Origin: Catenibacterium mitsuokai
GTDB taxonomy: Bacteria > Bacillota_I > Bacilli_A > Erysipelotrichales > Coprobacillaceae
Direction: 5' to 3'
NCBI RefSeq assembly: GCF_025148785.1
Contig: NZ_CP102271.1
Location: 648,001-712,000 of the forward strand
DNA: 64,000 bases
The notes below the pieces were generated by a model. That model did no database searches and was not told the DNA's origin. It was given only the letters and a program-made list of their open reading frames with translations. This document shows positions 23,388-33,478 of the stretch, in pieces. Every line of letters begins with the position of its first letter. Position 1 is the first letter of the stretch. The translations under genes and the position numbers were made by a program.

Positions 23388-24011
23388 ATGTTGAATATTG
23401 CATTATTTAATCAGAATGGTGAAAAATTAAACGATTTAGAACTTAACGAAAACGTATTCGGAATCGAACCAAATAACCAGGCAATCTTTGATGTAGTCTT
23501 ACTACAGAGAGCTTCATTAAGACAGGGTACTCACAAGGTGAAGAATCGTCACGAAGTTTCAGGCGGTGGAAAGAAACCTTGGAGACAGAAGGGTACAGGA
23601 CGTGCTAGACAGGGTTCTATCCGTGCACCACAGTGGCGCGGTGGAGGAATTGTCTTTGGTCCTACTCCAAGAAGCTATGACTTCAAGATTAACAAGAAAG
23701 TTAAGAATCTTGCATTAAGATCTGTATTATCACAGAAAGTAATCGATCAGGAATTAGTTGCATTAGATGCTATTGCTTTCGAAACTATCAAGACTAAGAA
23801 TGTTGTTAATTTCTTAGGTAACTTCGAAAACCCAAGAAAGACATTAATCGTTGTTGATAAGTTAGAAGAAAACTTAGTATTATCTGCTAGAAACGTTCCT
23901 GGTGTTAAAGTTATCGAAGCTAGCAACGTAAACGTTTATGACGTTATGGATTGCACTAAGTTAATGATGACTGAAAAAGCTATCAAGGCAGTTGAGGAGG
24001 TACTAAAATAA
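23388..24011 (+). CDS. rplD: 50S ribosomal protein L4
   Basis: L4 lines part of the exit tunnel and is the autogenous repressor of the S10 operon in E. coli. The 207-residue product contains the tunnel-loop signature [19 protein letters not shown]. An in-frame ATG at 23364 overlaps the rplC stop, but GGAAGGAGG (23371-23379) sets the start at ATG 23388. Its last codon overlaps the rplW start (TAATG). Confidence 0.97.
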   Translation: MLNIALFNQNGEKLNDLELNENVFGIEPNNQAIFDVVLLQRASLRQGTHKVKNRHEVSGGGKKPWRQKGTGRARQGSIRAPQWRGGGIVFGPTPRSYDFKINKKVKNLALRSVLSQKVIDQELVALDAIAFETIKTKNVVNFLGNFENPRKTLIVVDKLEENLVLSARNVPGVKVIEASNVNVYDVMDCTKLMMTEKAIKAVEEVLK

Positions 24012-24304
24012 TGGCTCACATTACTGACGTACTAAGAAAACCTGTTTTAACTGAAAAGACTATGAAGTTAATGCAGGAAGAAAACAAATATACTTTCGAT
24101 GTTGCTTTATCATCAAACAAGACTGAAATCAAACAGGCTGTAGAAGCTATGTTCAATGTTAAGGTTACTAGCGTTAACACAATCAACGTTAGAGCTAAGA
24201 CTAAGAGAGTTGGTCGTTATGTTGGTAAGACTGCTAGAAGAAAGAAAGCAATCGTAACTTTAGCAGAAGGCAACAGCATCAATTTATTTGGTGAAGAAGA
24301 ATAA
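24011..24304 (+). CDS. rplW: 50S ribosomal protein L23
   Basis: L23 sits at the tunnel exit and is the docking site for trigger factor and SRP. The 97-residue protein has the usual [12 protein letters not shown] start and the [16 protein letters not shown]-terminal part. It overlaps rplD by one base, with GAGGAGG inside the end of rplD, so the two are translationally coupled. Confidence 0.97.
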   Translation: MAHITDVLRKPVLTEKTMKLMQEENKYTFDVALSSNKTEIKQAVEAMFNVKVTSVNTINVRAKTKRVGRYVGKTARRKKAIVTLAEGNSINLFGEEE

Positions 24305-24366
24305 TTAACTAATTATAAACTATTGAAATGCACTCCATTTCAGATATTTAAATAGGAGGATTAAAC

Positions 24367-25200
24367 ATGCCAATTAAAGCATATAAGCCTACAAGTAACG
24401 GTCGTAGAAACATGACTGCTTTGACTAAGGAAGAAATCACTACTTCTACTCCAGAGAAGTCATTACTTGCTCCTTATAAGAAAAAGGGTGGCCGTAACAA
24501 TATGGGTCAGATCACTACTAGACATCATGGTGGTGGACATAAGAGAAAATACAGAGTTATTGATTTTAAGCGTAACAAGGATGGAGTACCTGGTAAGGTT
24601 GCTTCTATCGAATACGATCCAAATAGATCTGCAAACATCGCTTTAATCAATTACGCTGATGGTGAAAAGAGATATATCCTAGCTCCTAAGGGACTAGAAG
24701 TAGGAACTGTAATTGTTTCTGGTGAAACTACTGACGTTAAAGTTGGTAACTGTATGGAAATGGGTAACATGCCTGAAGGTACTACTATCCACAATATTGA
24801 AATGCATCCTGGTAAGGGCGGACAGTTAGCTCGTTCTGCTGGTGTTTCAGCTCAGATCCTTGGTTCTGAAGAAAAATATGTAATTGTTAGACTTCAGTCT
24901 GGTGAAGTAAGAAAATTCTTAAAGAAGTGCCGTGCTACAGTTGGTGCTGTAGGTAACGAAGACCATGGTCTTGTTAATTACGGTAAAGCTGGACGTATGA
25001 GATGGAAAGGTGTTAGACCTACTGTTCGTGGTTCTGTTATGAACCCTAATGACCATCCTCATGGTGGTGGTGAAGGTAAAACTTCAATCGGTCGTAAAGC
25101 TCCACTTACACCTTGGGGTAAGAAGGCTCTTGGTGTTAAGACTAGAAACAGCAAGAAACATTCTAACAGATTGATCGTACGTCGTCGTAATGCTAAATAA
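24367..25200 (+). CDS. rplB: 50S ribosomal protein L2
   Basis: L2 supports the peptidyl transferase centre and subunit association. The 277-residue product includes the [19 protein letters not shown] region and the conserved C-terminal [15 protein letters not shown] segment with the functionally important His. A 62-nt gap with AGGAGG separates it from rplW. Confidence 0.98.
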   Translation: MPIKAYKPTSNGRRNMTALTKEEITTSTPEKSLLAPYKKKGGRNNMGQITTRHHGGGHKRKYRVIDFKRNKDGVPGKVASIEYDPNRSANIALINYADGEKRYILAPKGLEVGTVIVSGETTDVKVGNCMEMGNMPEGTTIHNIEMHPGKGGQLARSAGVSAQILGSEEKYVIVRLQSGEVRKFLKKCRATVGAVGNEDHGLVNYGKAGRMRWKGVRPTVRGSVMNPNDHPHGGGEGKTSIGRKAPLTPWGKKALGVKTRNSKKHSNRLIVRRRNAK

Positions 25201-25218
25201 GAAGGAGGATAAGTAATC

Positions 25219-25491
25219 ATGGCAAGAAGTTTAAAAAAGGGACCTTTCGTCGATGAACATTTGATGAAAAAGGTTGAAGCATTAAATGCTGCTGGTAAAA
25301 AAGAAGTTATCAAAACTTGGTCAAGACGTTCTACTATTTTCCCTCAGTTTATTGAGCATACTTTCGCAGTATACAATGGTAAAGAACATATTCCAGTTTA
25401 TGTAACAGAAGATATGGTTGGTCATAAGTTAGGAGAATTTGCTCCAACAAGAACATTCAAAGGCCACACAGCCAATGATAAGGCTGCTTAA
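25219..25491 (+). CDS. rpsS: 30S ribosomal protein S19
   Basis: S19 binds 16S rRNA in the 30S head with S13. The 90-residue protein starts [15 protein letters not shown] and has the family segments [24 protein letters not shown] and the final [19 protein letters not shown] precedes the start. Spacing to rplB is 18 nt. Confidence 0.98.
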   Translation: MARSLKKGPFVDEHLMKKVEALNAAGKKEVIKTWSRRSTIFPQFIEHTFAVYNGKEHIPVYVTEDMVGHKLGEFAPTRTFKGHTANDKAA

Positions 25492-25510
25492 TAAATAGGA
25501 GGATTTGAAC

Positions 25511-25843
25511 ATGGAAGCAAGAGCAACAGCAAAAACTATTCGTGTATCACCTCAGAAAGCTAGATTAGTCGTTGACTTAGTCCGTGGTAAGTCAGTTAAG
25601 GAAGCACTCGGAATTCTTGAATTCACAAACAAGAGTGCTACTCCTGCTATTATCAAGGTTGTTAACTCTGCTAAGGCTAACGCTGTTAATAATGAAGGTG
25701 CAGACGAAGATAAGTTATATATCAAAAAGATTTATGTTGACGAAGGTCCAACATTAAAGAGATTCCGCGCAAGAGCTAAAGGTTCTGGAACTCAAATTTT
25801 AAAGAGAACATGCCACATCACTTGTGTGGTTGAAGAAAGATAG
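25511..25843 (+). CDS. rplV: 50S ribosomal protein L22
   Basis: L22 forms the tunnel constriction with L4. The 110-residue product starts [19 protein letters not shown] and ends in the beta-hairpin region [21 protein letters not shown] two codons upstream is in frame, but TAGGAGG (25496-25502) is spaced 8 nt from ATG 25511, which is the better start. The stop is TAG, overlapped by the rpsC ribosome site. Confidence 0.97.
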   Translation: MEARATAKTIRVSPQKARLVVDLVRGKSVKEALGILEFTNKSATPAIIKVVNSAKANAVNNEGADEDKLYIKKIYVDEGPTLKRFRARAKGSGTQILKRTCHITCVVEER

Positions 25844-25854
25844 GAGGACGAACA

Positions 25855-26508
25855 ATGGGTCAGAAAGTAAGTCCAGTTGGATTCCGTGTTGGTGTTAACC
25901 GTGAATGGAGTTCAAGATGGTATGCTGATAAGAAAGACTTTGCTAATTACTTATTAGAAGACGTTAAGATTCGTGAATTCTTAATGGCTAAGTTAAAGAA
26001 AGCATACGTAGCAAAGATCGATATTGAAAGATCAAAGAAACGCGTCAATATCTTTGTTCACACATCAAGACCTGGTGTAGTGATTGGTAAAGACGGAGAA
26101 GCCATTGATGCTTTAAGAAAAGAATTAATGGGTCTTATCAGTGATAAGAAAGTATTTATCAACGTAGTAGAAATTAAGAATGCTGATACTAACGCTCAGT
26201 TAGTAGCTGATAGAATCGCAGAACAGCTTGAAAACCGTGCTTCATTCAGAACAGTTCAGAAGAGAGCTATTCAGAATGCAATGAGAAACGGTGCTAAAGG
26301 TATTAAGACTTCAGTTTCAGGTCGTTTAGGCGGTGCTGATATCGCTAGAAGCGAAGGTTATTCTGAAGGTGTAGTTCCACTACATACAATCAGAGCTGAC
26401 ATTGATTATGCCACTGCAGAAGCTGCTACTACTTATGGTAAGCTAGGAGTTAAAGTCTGGATTTGTAAGGGAGAAATTCTTCCTGCAAAGAAGAAAGGGG
26501 ATAAATAA
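25855..26508 (+). CDS. rpsC: 30S ribosomal protein S3
   Basis: S3 is in the mRNA entry channel and has helicase-type function. The 217-residue protein starts [14 protein letters not shown], contains the KH-domain [15 protein letters not shown] loop and the C-terminal [13 protein letters not shown] segment. TAGGAGG lies within the rplV stop region, and the spacing is 11 nt. Confidence 0.98.
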   Translation: MGQKVSPVGFRVGVNREWSSRWYADKKDFANYLLEDVKIREFLMAKLKKAYVAKIDIERSKKRVNIFVHTSRPGVVIGKDGEAIDALRKELMGLISDKKVFINVVEIKNADTNAQLVADRIAEQLENRASFRTVQKRAIQNAMRNGAKGIKTSVSGRLGGADIARSEGYSEGVVPLHTIRADIDYATAEAATTYGKLGVKVWICKGEILPAKKKGDK

Positions 26509-26510
26509 TC

Positions 26511-26921
26511 ATGTTGATGCCTAAGAGAACAAAATATAGAAGACCTCATAGAGTTAAATATGAAGGTAAGGCTAAGGGCGGTAAGACAGTTGCTTTCGGT
26601 GACTTTGGCTTAGTAGCTCTTGATGGTGCTTGGATTACTTCAAGACAGATTGAAGCAGCCCGTATCGCAATCAACCGTCATATGAACCGTGGTGGTAAGG
26701 TTTGGATTAGAATCTTCCCACACTTAGCAAAGACTAAAAAGCCTTTGGAAGTACGTATGGGTTCAGGTAAAGGTGCTCCAGAACAGTGGGTAGCTGTAGT
26801 TAAGAAAGGCCGCGTTATGTTCGAAGTTGGTCAGATTGATGAAGCAACTGCTCGTGAAGCATTAAGACTTGCTTCTCATAAGTTACCTGTCAGATGCAAG
26901 ATTATTGGAAGAGGTGAGTAA
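26511..26921 (+). CDS. rplP: 50S ribosomal protein L16
   Basis: L16 helps position tRNA in the A and P sites. The 136-residue protein begins [11 protein letters not shown], as in many Firmicutes, and has the [19 protein letters not shown] and [14 protein letters not shown] segments. The start at 26511 is preferred over the internal ATG 26517, because AGAAAGGGG (26492-26500) is 10 nt away. It follows rpsC by 2 nt. Confidence 0.97.
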   Translation: MLMPKRTKYRRPHRVKYEGKAKGGKTVAFGDFGLVALDGAWITSRQIEAARIAINRHMNRGGKVWIRIFPHLAKTKKPLEVRMGSGKGAPEQWVAVVKKGRVMFEVGQIDEATAREALRLASHKLPVRCKIIGRGE

Positions 26922-26924
26922 CTC

Positions 26925-27119
26925 ATGAAAGTACAAGATATTAGAAGTATTGAAACAAAAGATCTACTTGTAAAAGTAGAAGAATTCAAAAAAGAGTTAT
27001 TTAGTTTAAGATTTCAGCAGGCAACTGGTCAGCTTGAAAATACTGCTCGTATCAAAGAAGTAAGAAAATCAATCGCAAAGATCAAAACAGTTATTAGAGA
27101 AAGAGAACTTGAAAAGTAG
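26925..27119 (+). CDS. rpmC: 50S ribosomal protein L29
   Basis: L29 lies next to L23 at the tunnel exit. The 64-residue helical protein shows the [19 protein letters not shown] signature. It starts 3 nt after rplP with the ribosome site GAAGAGGTGAG inside rplP, and ends in TAG. Confidence 0.96.
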   Translation: MKVQDIRSIETKDLLVKVEEFKKELFSLRFQQATGQLENTARIKEVRKSIAKIKTVIRERELEK

Positions 27120-27129
27120 GAGAGAGATT

Positions 27130-27390
27130 ATGGAAAGAAATAACAGAAAAGTCTATACTGGCACAGTCATCTCTACTAAGATGGACAAAACTATAACTGT
27201 ACTTGTTGAAACACATGTAAAACATAAATTATACGGTAAACGTATGAATTCATCTAAGAAATTCCATGCACATGATGAAAATAATGAAGCACGTGTTGGA
27301 GATACAGTAAAGATTATGGCAACAAGACCATTATCTGCAACAAAGCGTTTCCGTTTAGTAGAAATCGTAAAGAAAGCAGAAATTATCTAA
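27130..27390 (+). CDS. rpsQ: 30S ribosomal protein S17
   Basis: S17 is an OB-fold primary 16S-binding protein. The 86-residue product starts [15 protein letters not shown] and includes the KMDKTITV and [15 protein letters not shown] segments. An in-frame ATG at 27109 lies inside rpmC. TAGGAGAG just before 27130 supports the shorter start. Confidence 0.97.
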   Translation: MERNNRKVYTGTVISTKMDKTITVLVETHVKHKLYGKRMNSSKKFHAHDENNEARVGDTVKIMATRPLSATKRFRLVEIVKKAEII

Positions 27391-27415
27391 TACAGTCTGA
27401 AAGGAGGTCACTACT

Positions 27416-27784
27416 ATGATCCAGAACGAAAGTAGATTAAAAGTTGCTGACAATACAGGCGCTAAAGAAGTTTTAGTTATCAGAAACCTTGGTGGTTCAA
27501 ATAGAAAGACAAGTAGCATCGGTGATATCGTTGTTGCTACTGTAAAGCAAGCGGCTCCAGGCGGAACTGTAAAGAAGGGTGAAGTCGTTAAAGCTGTTAT
27601 CGTTAGAACAAGATACGGTGTTCAGCGTGAAAACGGTTCAGTAATCCGTTTCGATGATAACGCATGCGTAATCATTAAAGATGACAATACACCTAAGGGT
27701 ACACGTATCTTTGGCCCAGTCGCTAGAGAGTTAAGAGATGCTGATTTCATGAAAATCGTGTCATTAGCTCCTGAAGTATTATAG
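27416..27784 (+). CDS. rplN: 50S ribosomal protein L14
   Basis: L14 is at the subunit interface and contacts initiation and silencing factors. The 122-residue protein starts [18 protein letters not shown] and ends with the family-typical [29 protein letters not shown] precedes the start, and the stop overlaps the AGGAGG of rplX. Confidence 0.98.
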   Translation: MIQNESRLKVADNTGAKEVLVIRNLGGSNRKTSSIGDIVVATVKQAAPGGTVKKGEVVKAVIVRTRYGVQRENGSVIRFDDNACVIIKDDNTPKGTRIFGPVARELRDADFMKIVSLAPEVL

Positions 27785-27798
27785 GAGGAACGAAAGAT

Positions 27799-28113
27799 AT
27801 GAAATTACGTGTAGGTGATACAGTACAGGTCATTGCAGGCAGCGAAAAAGGCAAGACTGGCGAAATTCTTGCAATTAAAGGTAATAGAGTTGTCGTTGAA
27901 GGTGTCAAGAAGGTAACAAAGCATGTTAAACCTTCTCAGGCAGATCCTGAAGGCGGAATCATTACTGTAGAAGCTCCAATCGATGCTTCTAATGTTGCTT
28001 ACTATGATACAAAAGCTAAGGAAATCGTAAAACTTGGCTATAAATTTGAAGATGGTAAAAAAGTACGTGTTAATAAGAAAACAGGTGCTGTAATCGAAAA
28101 TAAGAAGAAATAA
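27799..28113 (+). CDS. rplX: 50S ribosomal protein L24
   Basis: L24 is an assembly initiator with a KOW motif. The 104-residue product has the KOW stretch VQVIAGSEKGKTGEILAI and the C-terminal TKAKEIVKLGYKFEDGKKVR. TAGGAGG upstream lies in the rplN stop region. Confidence 0.97.
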   Translation: MKLRVGDTVQVIAGSEKGKTGEILAIKGNRVVVEGVKKVTKHVKPSQADPEGGIITVEAPIDASNVAYYDTKAKEIVKLGYKFEDGKKVRVNKKTGAVIENKKK

Positions 28114-28131
28114 GGGGAAGGAGGATAATAC

Positions 28132-28671
28132 ATGAACCGTTTACAGGAACGTTATACAAACGAAATCACAAAGAACTTAATGAAGAAGTTCGGTTATGAA
28201 TCTACAATGCAGATTCCTAAAATGGAAAAGATCGTTATTAATATCGGTGTTGGTGATGCAGTCAACAATTCTAAATTCTTAGAAGAAGCTGTAGAAGAAT
28301 TGACATTAATCTCAGGTCAGAAGCCAATCGTTACTACTGCTAAGAAATCTATCGCTGGTTTCAAGGTACGTGAAGGTCAGGCTATCGGATGTAAAGTCAC
28401 TTTACGTGGTGAAAGAATGTATGAATTCTTAGATAAGTTAGTAAGTATTTCACTTCCTCGTGTAAGAGACTTCAGAGGAGTACCTAAGAATTCATTTGAT
28501 GGAAGAGGTAACTACACTTTAGGTGTTAAAGAACAGTTAATCTTCCCTGAAATTGATTTCGATAAGGTTGCAAAGTTAAGAGGTATGGATATCGTATTTG
28601 TTACTACTGCAAAGACTGACGAAGAAGGTCGCGCTTTATTAACAGAACTTGGCATGCCTTTTGCTAAATAA
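28132..28671 (+). CDS. rplE: 50S ribosomal protein L5
   Basis: L5 binds 5S rRNA and contacts P-site tRNA. The 179-residue protein contains the [14 protein letters not shown] start region, [16 protein letters not shown] and the [10 protein letters not shown] segment. GGAAGGAGG precedes ATG 28132. Confidence 0.98.
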   Translation: MNRLQERYTNEITKNLMKKFGYESTMQIPKMEKIVINIGVGDAVNNSKFLEEAVEELTLISGQKPIVTTAKKSIAGFKVREGQAIGCKVTLRGERMYEFLDKLVSISLPRVRDFRGVPKNSFDGRGNYTLGVKEQLIFPEIDFDKVAKLRGMDIVFVTTAKTDEEGRALLTELGMPFAK

Positions 28672-28687
28672 TTAGGAGGACAGAATT

Positions 28688-28873
28688 ATGGCAAAAACAT
28701 CAATGAAAGTTAAACAGCAACGTCCTCAGAAATACAAAGTTCGTGAATATACTAGATGCGAACGTTGTGGACGCCCACATTCAGTTATTAGAAAATTCAA
28801 GTTATGCCGTATTTGCTTCAGAGAATTAGCTTATAAAGGTGAAATTCCTGGTGTTAAGAAGGCAAGCTGGTAA
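28688..28873 (+). CDS. rpsN: 30S ribosomal protein S14, zinc-binding type
   Basis: S14 is in the 30S head. This 61-residue version has two CxxC pairs (CERC and CRIC), so it is the zinc-dependent short form. Many Firmicutes carry a second, zinc-free S14 under zinc-responsive control, but none is visible here. TAGGAGG precedes ATG 28688. Confidence 0.97.
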   Translation: MAKTSMKVKQQRPQKYKVREYTRCERCGRPHSVIRKFKLCRICFRELAYKGEIPGVKKASW

Positions 28874-28906
28874 TTTATAAGTCACATACGGAAGGAGGAC
28901 ATATAA

Positions 28907-29302
28907 ATGGTTACAACAGATCCAATTGCAGATATGTTAACTAGAATTCGTAATGCGAATCAGCAGAAACATGAAACTGTTTCTATCCCTTACTCAAACC
29001 TAAAGAATGATTTAGCAAACATCTTAAAGAATGAAGGTTTTGTTACTGACTTCGTAGTAAATGAAGAAGGAAATCACAAGAATATTGTTATCACATTAAA
29101 ATATAAAGGTAACGAAAGAGTTATCACTGGTTTAAAGAGAGTTTCTAAACCAGGTTTACGTCAGTATGCTAAAGTAAACGAAATTCCTAAAGTATTAAAT
29201 GGTTTAGGTATCGTAGTATTATCTACTTCTCAAGGACTTATGACTGATAAAGAAGCAAGAGCTAAGAATATCGGTGGAGAAGTATTAGCTTATATCTGGT
29301 AA
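28907..29302 (+). CDS. rpsH: 30S ribosomal protein S8
   Basis: S8 is a primary binder of the 16S central domain and the autogenous repressor of the spc operon in E. coli. The 131-residue product starts [18 protein letters not shown] and ends with the conserved [13 protein letters not shown] and [18 protein letters not shown] precedes the start. Confidence 0.98.
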   Translation: MVTTDPIADMLTRIRNANQQKHETVSIPYSNLKNDLANILKNEGFVTDFVVNEEGNHKNIVITLKYKGNERVITGLKRVSKPGLRQYAKVNEIPKVLNGLGIVVLSTSQGLMTDKEARAKNIGGEVLAYIW

Positions 29303-29326
29303 TAAAATTATTTAGGAGGTCAAACA

Positions 29327-29872
29327 ATGTCTCGTATTGGTAAAAAGATTATTATCGTACCTGAAGGTGTAAACGTAGACGTTGCTGCTGATAACACTGT
29401 CACTGTTACAGGTCCTAAGGGAACTCTAACAAGAAAGTTCTCTGATTTAATTACTATCGAAGTAAATGGTAATGAAATCGAATGTAAGAGACACAGTGAA
29501 GAAAAAACAAACAAGCAGTTACATGGTACAACTAGAGCTTTAATTGCAAACATGATCGAAGGCGTTAAAGATGGTTTCAGTAAGAAACTTGAAATCGTTG
29601 GTATCGGTTATAGAGCTCAGATGCAGGGTAATAAATTAGTAATGAATATTGGTTATTCACACCCAGTAGAAGTTGAAATCGAAGAAGGTGTGAAAGTTGA
29701 ATGTCCATCAGCTACTGAAATCACAGTATCTGGTATCTCAAAAGAAAGAGTTGGACATGTCGCTTCAGTAATCAGAGCTTGGAAGAAGCCTGAACCATAT
29801 AAGGGTAAAGGTATTAAATATTCTGATGAACATATCATCAGAAAAGAAGGTAAAACTGCTGGTAAGAAGTAG
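29327..29872 (+). CDS. rplF: 50S ribosomal protein L6
   Basis: L6 sits near the sarcin-ricin loop. The 181-residue product begins MSRIGKKIIIVPEGV and contains the second-domain signature KKPEPYKGKGIKYSDE. TTAGGAGG precedes ATG 29327. Confidence 0.98.
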   Translation: MSRIGKKIIIVPEGVNVDVAADNTVTVTGPKGTLTRKFSDLITIEVNGNEIECKRHSEEKTNKQLHGTTRALIANMIEGVKDGFSKKLEIVGIGYRAQMQGNKLVMNIGYSHPVEVEIEEGVKVECPSATEITVSGISKERVGHVASVIRAWKKPEPYKGKGIKYSDEHIIRKEGKTAGKK

Positions 29873-29899
29873 TTATAAACTAAGGAGGAAAATCGAATC

Positions 29900-30256
29900 A
29901 TGGCAAAGAATGAATCACGCAACGTTATCCGTTTAAGACGTCATGCTAGAGTTCGTAATAAGATTTCTGGAACTCCAGAAAGACCACGTCTTAATGTGTT
30001 CCGTTCAAACTCTCATATTCATGCACAGATCATCGATGACACTAAGGGTGTAACTCTTGTATCAGCATCTTCTGTAGACATGAAGTTAGAAAATGGTTCA
30101 AACATTGAAGCAGCTGCTGCTGTTGGTGCTGAAATCGCTAAGAGAGCAATTGCTAAAAATATTGATGTAGTAGTATTCGACCGTGGTGGTTATATCTATC
30201 ATGGTAGAGTAAAAGCACTTGCAGAAGCTGCAAGAGAAGCTGGATTAAAATTCTAA
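29900..30256 (+). CDS. rplR: 50S ribosomal protein L18
   Basis: L18 binds 5S rRNA together with L5. The 118-residue protein shows the [18 protein letters not shown] and [18 protein letters not shown] signatures. AAGGAGG precedes the start, and rpsE follows after 15 nt. Confidence 0.98.
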   Translation: MAKNESRNVIRLRRHARVRNKISGTPERPRLNVFRSNSHIHAQIIDDTKGVTLVSASSVDMKLENGSNIEAAAAVGAEIAKRAIAKNIDVVVFDRGGYIYHGRVKALAEAAREAGLKF

Positions 30257-30271
30257 GAGGGAGGTCAAATA

Positions 30272-30847
30272 ATGGAAGAACGTAAACCTAGAGAAAATTC
30301 TAGAGAAAACTCTAGAAGAGGCAATAACCCTAGAAGAAACAGAAAAAACAACAGAAGACAGAGAGCTCCTAAGGAATTCGAAACAAGAGTTGTTACTATC
30401 AACCGTGTTACTAAAGTTGTTAAGGGTGGACGTAAGATGCGTTTCGCTGCTTTAGTTGTAATCGGTGATAGAAAAGGTCGTGTTGGTTTCGGTACAGGTA
30501 AGGCTAACGAAGTACCTGATGCAATCAGAAAAGCTGAAGAAGCTGCTAAGAGAAACCTTATCACAGTTCCAAACATCAACGGTACAATCCCTCATGAAAT
30601 TACTGGTAACTTTAAGTCTGGTTCAGTATTCTTAAGACCAGCTGCTAAAGGTACTGGTATCATCGCTGGTGGACCTGTCCGTGCAGTAGTTGAATTAGCA
30701 GGTTACTCTGATATCTTATCTAAGTGTCTTGGATCAAGAACTCCAATCAACATGGTAAGAGCAACAATCGAAGGTTTAGCATCATTAAAGACTGCTGAAC
30801 AGGTAGCAGAATTAAGAGACATCACAGTCGAAAAGATTTATGGATAG
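30272..30847 (+). CDS. rpsE: 30S ribosomal protein S5 with an Arg/Asn-rich N-terminal extension
   Basis: S5 is a fidelity protein at the mRNA channel. From residue 38 onward it is a normal S5 with [26 protein letters not shown] and the dsRBD-like second domain. The 191-residue protein is about 25 residues longer than the common form. The first 36 residues are almost all Arg, Asn, Glu, Ser and Pro, encoded by short near-repeats of AGAGAAAACTCTAGA type, and are presumably disordered. GAGGGAGG fixes the start at 30272. Confidence 0.96.
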   Translation: MEERKPRENSRENSRRGNNPRRNRKNNRRQRAPKEFETRVVTINRVTKVVKGGRKMRFAALVVIGDRKGRVGFGTGKANEVPDAIRKAEEAAKRNLITVPNINGTIPHEITGNFKSGSVFLRPAAKGTGIIAGGPVRAVVELAGYSDILSKCLGSRTPINMVRATIEGLASLKTAEQVAELRDITVEKIYG

Positions 30848-30860
30848 GAGGAGCGTAAAA

Positions 30861-31049
30861 ATGGCAGAAAATAAAAAAGTTGTGATTACGCTTGTAAAAA
30901 GCCCTATTGGTGGTAAAGAAAACCAGAAGGCTACTCTTAAAGCGTTAGGATTAAATAAAATGCATGCTTCTGTTGAAAAGTATGAAACAGAAACAATCAA
31001 AGGCATGATCAACGCAGTAAGACACCTAGTAAAAGTTGAATACAAGTAG
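30861..31049 (+). CDS. rpmD: 50S ribosomal protein L30
   Basis: L30 is a small globular 50S protein. The 62-residue product has the VITLVKSPIGGKENQKATL and LGLNKMHASVE pattern. An earlier in-frame ATG at 30840 lies inside rpsE. TAGGAGGAG before 30861 supports the short start. Confidence 0.96.
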   Translation: MAENKKVVITLVKSPIGGKENQKATLKALGLNKMHASVEKYETETIKGMINAVRHLVKVEYK

Positions 31050-31061
31050 GAGGTGTGAACA

Positions 31062-31502
31062 ATGAAATTACATGAACTCAAATACAATGATGGCGCACGT
31101 CGTAACAGAAATCGTGTAGGTCGTGGTACAAGCTCTGGTAATGGTAAGACATCTGGTAGAGGTCAGAAAGGTCAGGGCGCTAGATCTGGTGGAGGTAAGA
31201 AACCAGGATTTGAAGGTGGACAGACTCCATTATTCATGCGCTTACCAAAGCGTGGCTTCACTAATCATAATGCTAAGGAATATGCAATCATCAACGTTGA
31301 AGACTTAAATAAGTTCGAAAACGGTGCTGTTGTTGACTTAGAAGCAGTTATGGAAGCTAAGCTAGTTAAAAAAGCATTAGACGGTTTAAAAGTCTTAGGC
31401 AGAGGCGAATTAAATGTTGCTTTAACAGTAAAGGCTAGCAAATTCTCAAAATCAGCTGTAAAGGCAATTGAAGCTGCAGGTGGAAAAACTGAGGTGATCT
31501 AA
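31062..31502 (+). CDS. rplO: 50S ribosomal protein L15
   Basis: L15 is a late-assembly protein with a Gly-rich N-terminus. The 146-residue product has [20 protein letters not shown], the long [14 protein letters not shown]-type segment and [18 protein letters not shown]. The stop TAA is 1 nt from the secY start codon, indicating coupling. Confidence 0.97.
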   Translation: MKLHELKYNDGARRNRNRVGRGTSSGNGKTSGRGQKGQGARSGGGKKPGFEGGQTPLFMRLPKRGFTNHNAKEYAIINVEDLNKFENGAVVDLEAVMEAKLVKKALDGLKVLGRGELNVALTVKASKFSKSAVKAIEAAGGKTEVI

Positions 31503-31503
31503 G

Positions 31504-32802
31504 ATGCTAAACTTTTTTAAAGAAGTATTTAAAAAAGGTGAATTGCGTCGTAAGGTCGTCTTTACACTCGGCATACTATTCGTATTCCGATTAGGAGCAG
31601 GCATTGTGATTCCTTATATTGATACAAGTGCAATCACAAGTGCTGCTACCTCTTCAGGAATTTTCGGAATTATGAATATGCTTGGTGGAGGAACATTGGA
31701 GAAATTCTCATTATTTTCTTTGGGGGTTTCTCCTTATATTACATCTTCTATTATTATTGAGTTATTATCTATGGACGTTGTCCCAGCATTAACTCAGTGG
31801 AATAAAGAAGGTAATACAGGTAAAAAGAAAAAGGATAAAGTAACTCGTGTGTTAACGCTTGCATTAGCAATAATTCAAGGTGGGTCATTGACATATGCAT
31901 TCGATAAGGGTTATAGTATTCTAGCGAGTAGTTCTATTTGGACATACGTCTATGTAGTTGTAGTTATGGCTGCAGGTTCTATGTTCACAATGTGGTTAGG
32001 TGATCAGATTACTATTAAAGGTGTAGGTAATGGTACTTCACTATTGATCTTCACTGGTATCGTAGCTAACCTTCCAAATAGTTTTATCTCGTCTTTTAAA
32101 TCAATGGTTACATTTGGCAGCACTTATAAGACTGCAACAAGCTTAGCTTGGTACATCTTATTTGTTCTTGTATATTTAGCCATTGTTGTGTTTGTTGTAT
32201 TTGAAGAGGGAGCAATTAGAAAAATTCCTATTATCTATGCAACAAATACACAGACAGTCATGCATACTAAAGAATCTACTAATCTACCAATTAAGATTAA
32301 TAGTTCTTCAGTTATTCCAGTTATCTTTGCTGCATCAGTTTTAGCAGCACCAAGAACAATCATTAGTTTCATGAAGTCTACTTCTACAACTCAGATGATT
32401 GACAATATCTTGAATTATCAGAAACCTATAGGATTCGTTCTCTATATCGTTATGATTATTCTATTCACATTCTTCTATTCTAATTTACAGATCGACGCTA
32501 AGAAGATCAGTGAAGATTTAAAGAAGAGTGGTGGCGCAATTCCTGGTGTTCGTACTGGTGATGATACAAAGAAATATATCGGAACTGTCTTAAATCGTGT
32601 AACTGTGGTAGGATCTCTATTCCTAGCAATCATTGCATCTATTCCTATCATTGCTCCAGAAATCTGGAAGATGACATCAAATAATGCATTGTCTCTAGGG
32701 GGTACAGGATTGATTATCGTAACAGGAGTTGCGTTAGAAACTGTAAGAGCAATAAAAAGTATGTTGACAAGAAGAGAATATCATGGTTATATAAGAAAGT
32801 AG
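31504..32802 (+). CDS. secY: Protein translocase subunit SecY
   Basis: SecY forms the protein-conducting channel of the Sec translocon in the cytoplasmic membrane. The 432-residue protein has about ten hydrophobic segments, the conserved FRLGAGIVIPYID first-segment region, LGVSPYITSSIIIEL and a C-terminal RREYHGYIRK tail. AGGTGATCTAAG upstream is within the rplO end. The gene is in its usual place before adk. Confidence 0.97.
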   Translation: MLNFFKEVFKKGELRRKVVFTLGILFVFRLGAGIVIPYIDTSAITSAATSSGIFGIMNMLGGGTLEKFSLFSLGVSPYITSSIIIELLSMDVVPALTQWNKEGNTGKKKKDKVTRVLTLALAIIQGGSLTYAFDKGYSILASSSIWTYVYVVVVMAAGSMFTMWLGDQITIKGVGNGTSLLIFTGIVANLPNSFISSFKSMVTFGSTYKTATSLAWYILFVLVYLAIVVFVVFEEGAIRKIPIIYATNTQTVMHTKESTNLPIKINSSSVIPVIFAASVLAAPRTIISFMKSTSTTQMIDNILNYQKPIGFVLYIVMIILFTFFYSNLQIDAKKISEDLKKSGGAIPGVRTGDDTKKYIGTVLNRVTVVGSLFLAIIASIPIIAPEIWKMTSNNALSLGGTGLIIVTGVALETVRAIKSMLTRREYHGYIRK

Positions 32803-32824
32803 CAATTAGAAGGAGGAATAGGAT

Positions 32825-33478
32825 TTGAATATTATTCTTATGGGCCCTCCTGGGGCAGGCAAAGGAACTCAGGCTAAAAAATTAGTGGAGGAGTACGGCT
32901 TGTACCAGATCTCAACTGGTGACCTTTTTAGAAAAGCTTTAAAGGAAAGAACAAAGTTCGGGGTAATTGCTAGTTATTTTATTCAGTTTGGGCATCTTGT
33001 TCCAGATGAATATACAGTTGAAATGGTAAGGGAATTCTTAAAGGAAAATATTGATTCTTTTAAGAACGGTTTTATTCTTGATGGTTTCCCAAGAACTATC
33101 ATTCAGGCTAGAGAACTAGAAAGTATCGCGAAAGAATTTGGTTTTGATATTGATGCTGTCATCAATATTGACGTACCATCAGAAAAGTTAATCAAGAGAC
33201 TTTCAGGTCGTAGAACTTGTAAGGATTGTGGAACCACTTATCATGTCGTTTTCAATCCACCAAAAACTGAAGGCGTATGCGACAAGTGTGGTGGAGAACT
33301 CTATCAGCGTCCTGATGAGAGCGAAGAAGCTGTACAGGTTAGACTTGATACTTATGAAAAGCAGACTAGACCACTTATTGACTATTACACAATGAAGGGC
33401 GAATTAACTAACGTTAATGGCGACCAGTCTATGGATGCTGTTTATGCAGATATCAAGAAAAATCTGGAGGCCAAATAA
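32825..33478 (+). CDS. adk: Adenylate kinase
   Basis: Adk interconverts ATP, ADP and AMP. The 217-residue protein has the P-loop GPPGAGKGTQA, the DGFPRT motif and a long LID domain with a structural zinc site (CKDC and CDKC, residues about 130-153), as in Gram-positive enzymes. The start is TTG 32825, spaced 8 nt from AGGAGG. The next in-frame ATG would remove the first beta-strand. The stop overlaps the map start (TAATG). Confidence 0.97.
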   Translation: MNIILMGPPGAGKGTQAKKLVEEYGLYQISTGDLFRKALKERTKFGVIASYFIQFGHLVPDEYTVEMVREFLKENIDSFKNGFILDGFPRTIIQARELESIAKEFGFDIDAVINIDVPSEKLIKRLSGRRTCKDCGTTYHVVFNPPKTEGVCDKCGGELYQRPDESEEAVQVRLDTYEKQTRPLIDYYTMKGELTNVNGDQSMDAVYADIKKNLEAK

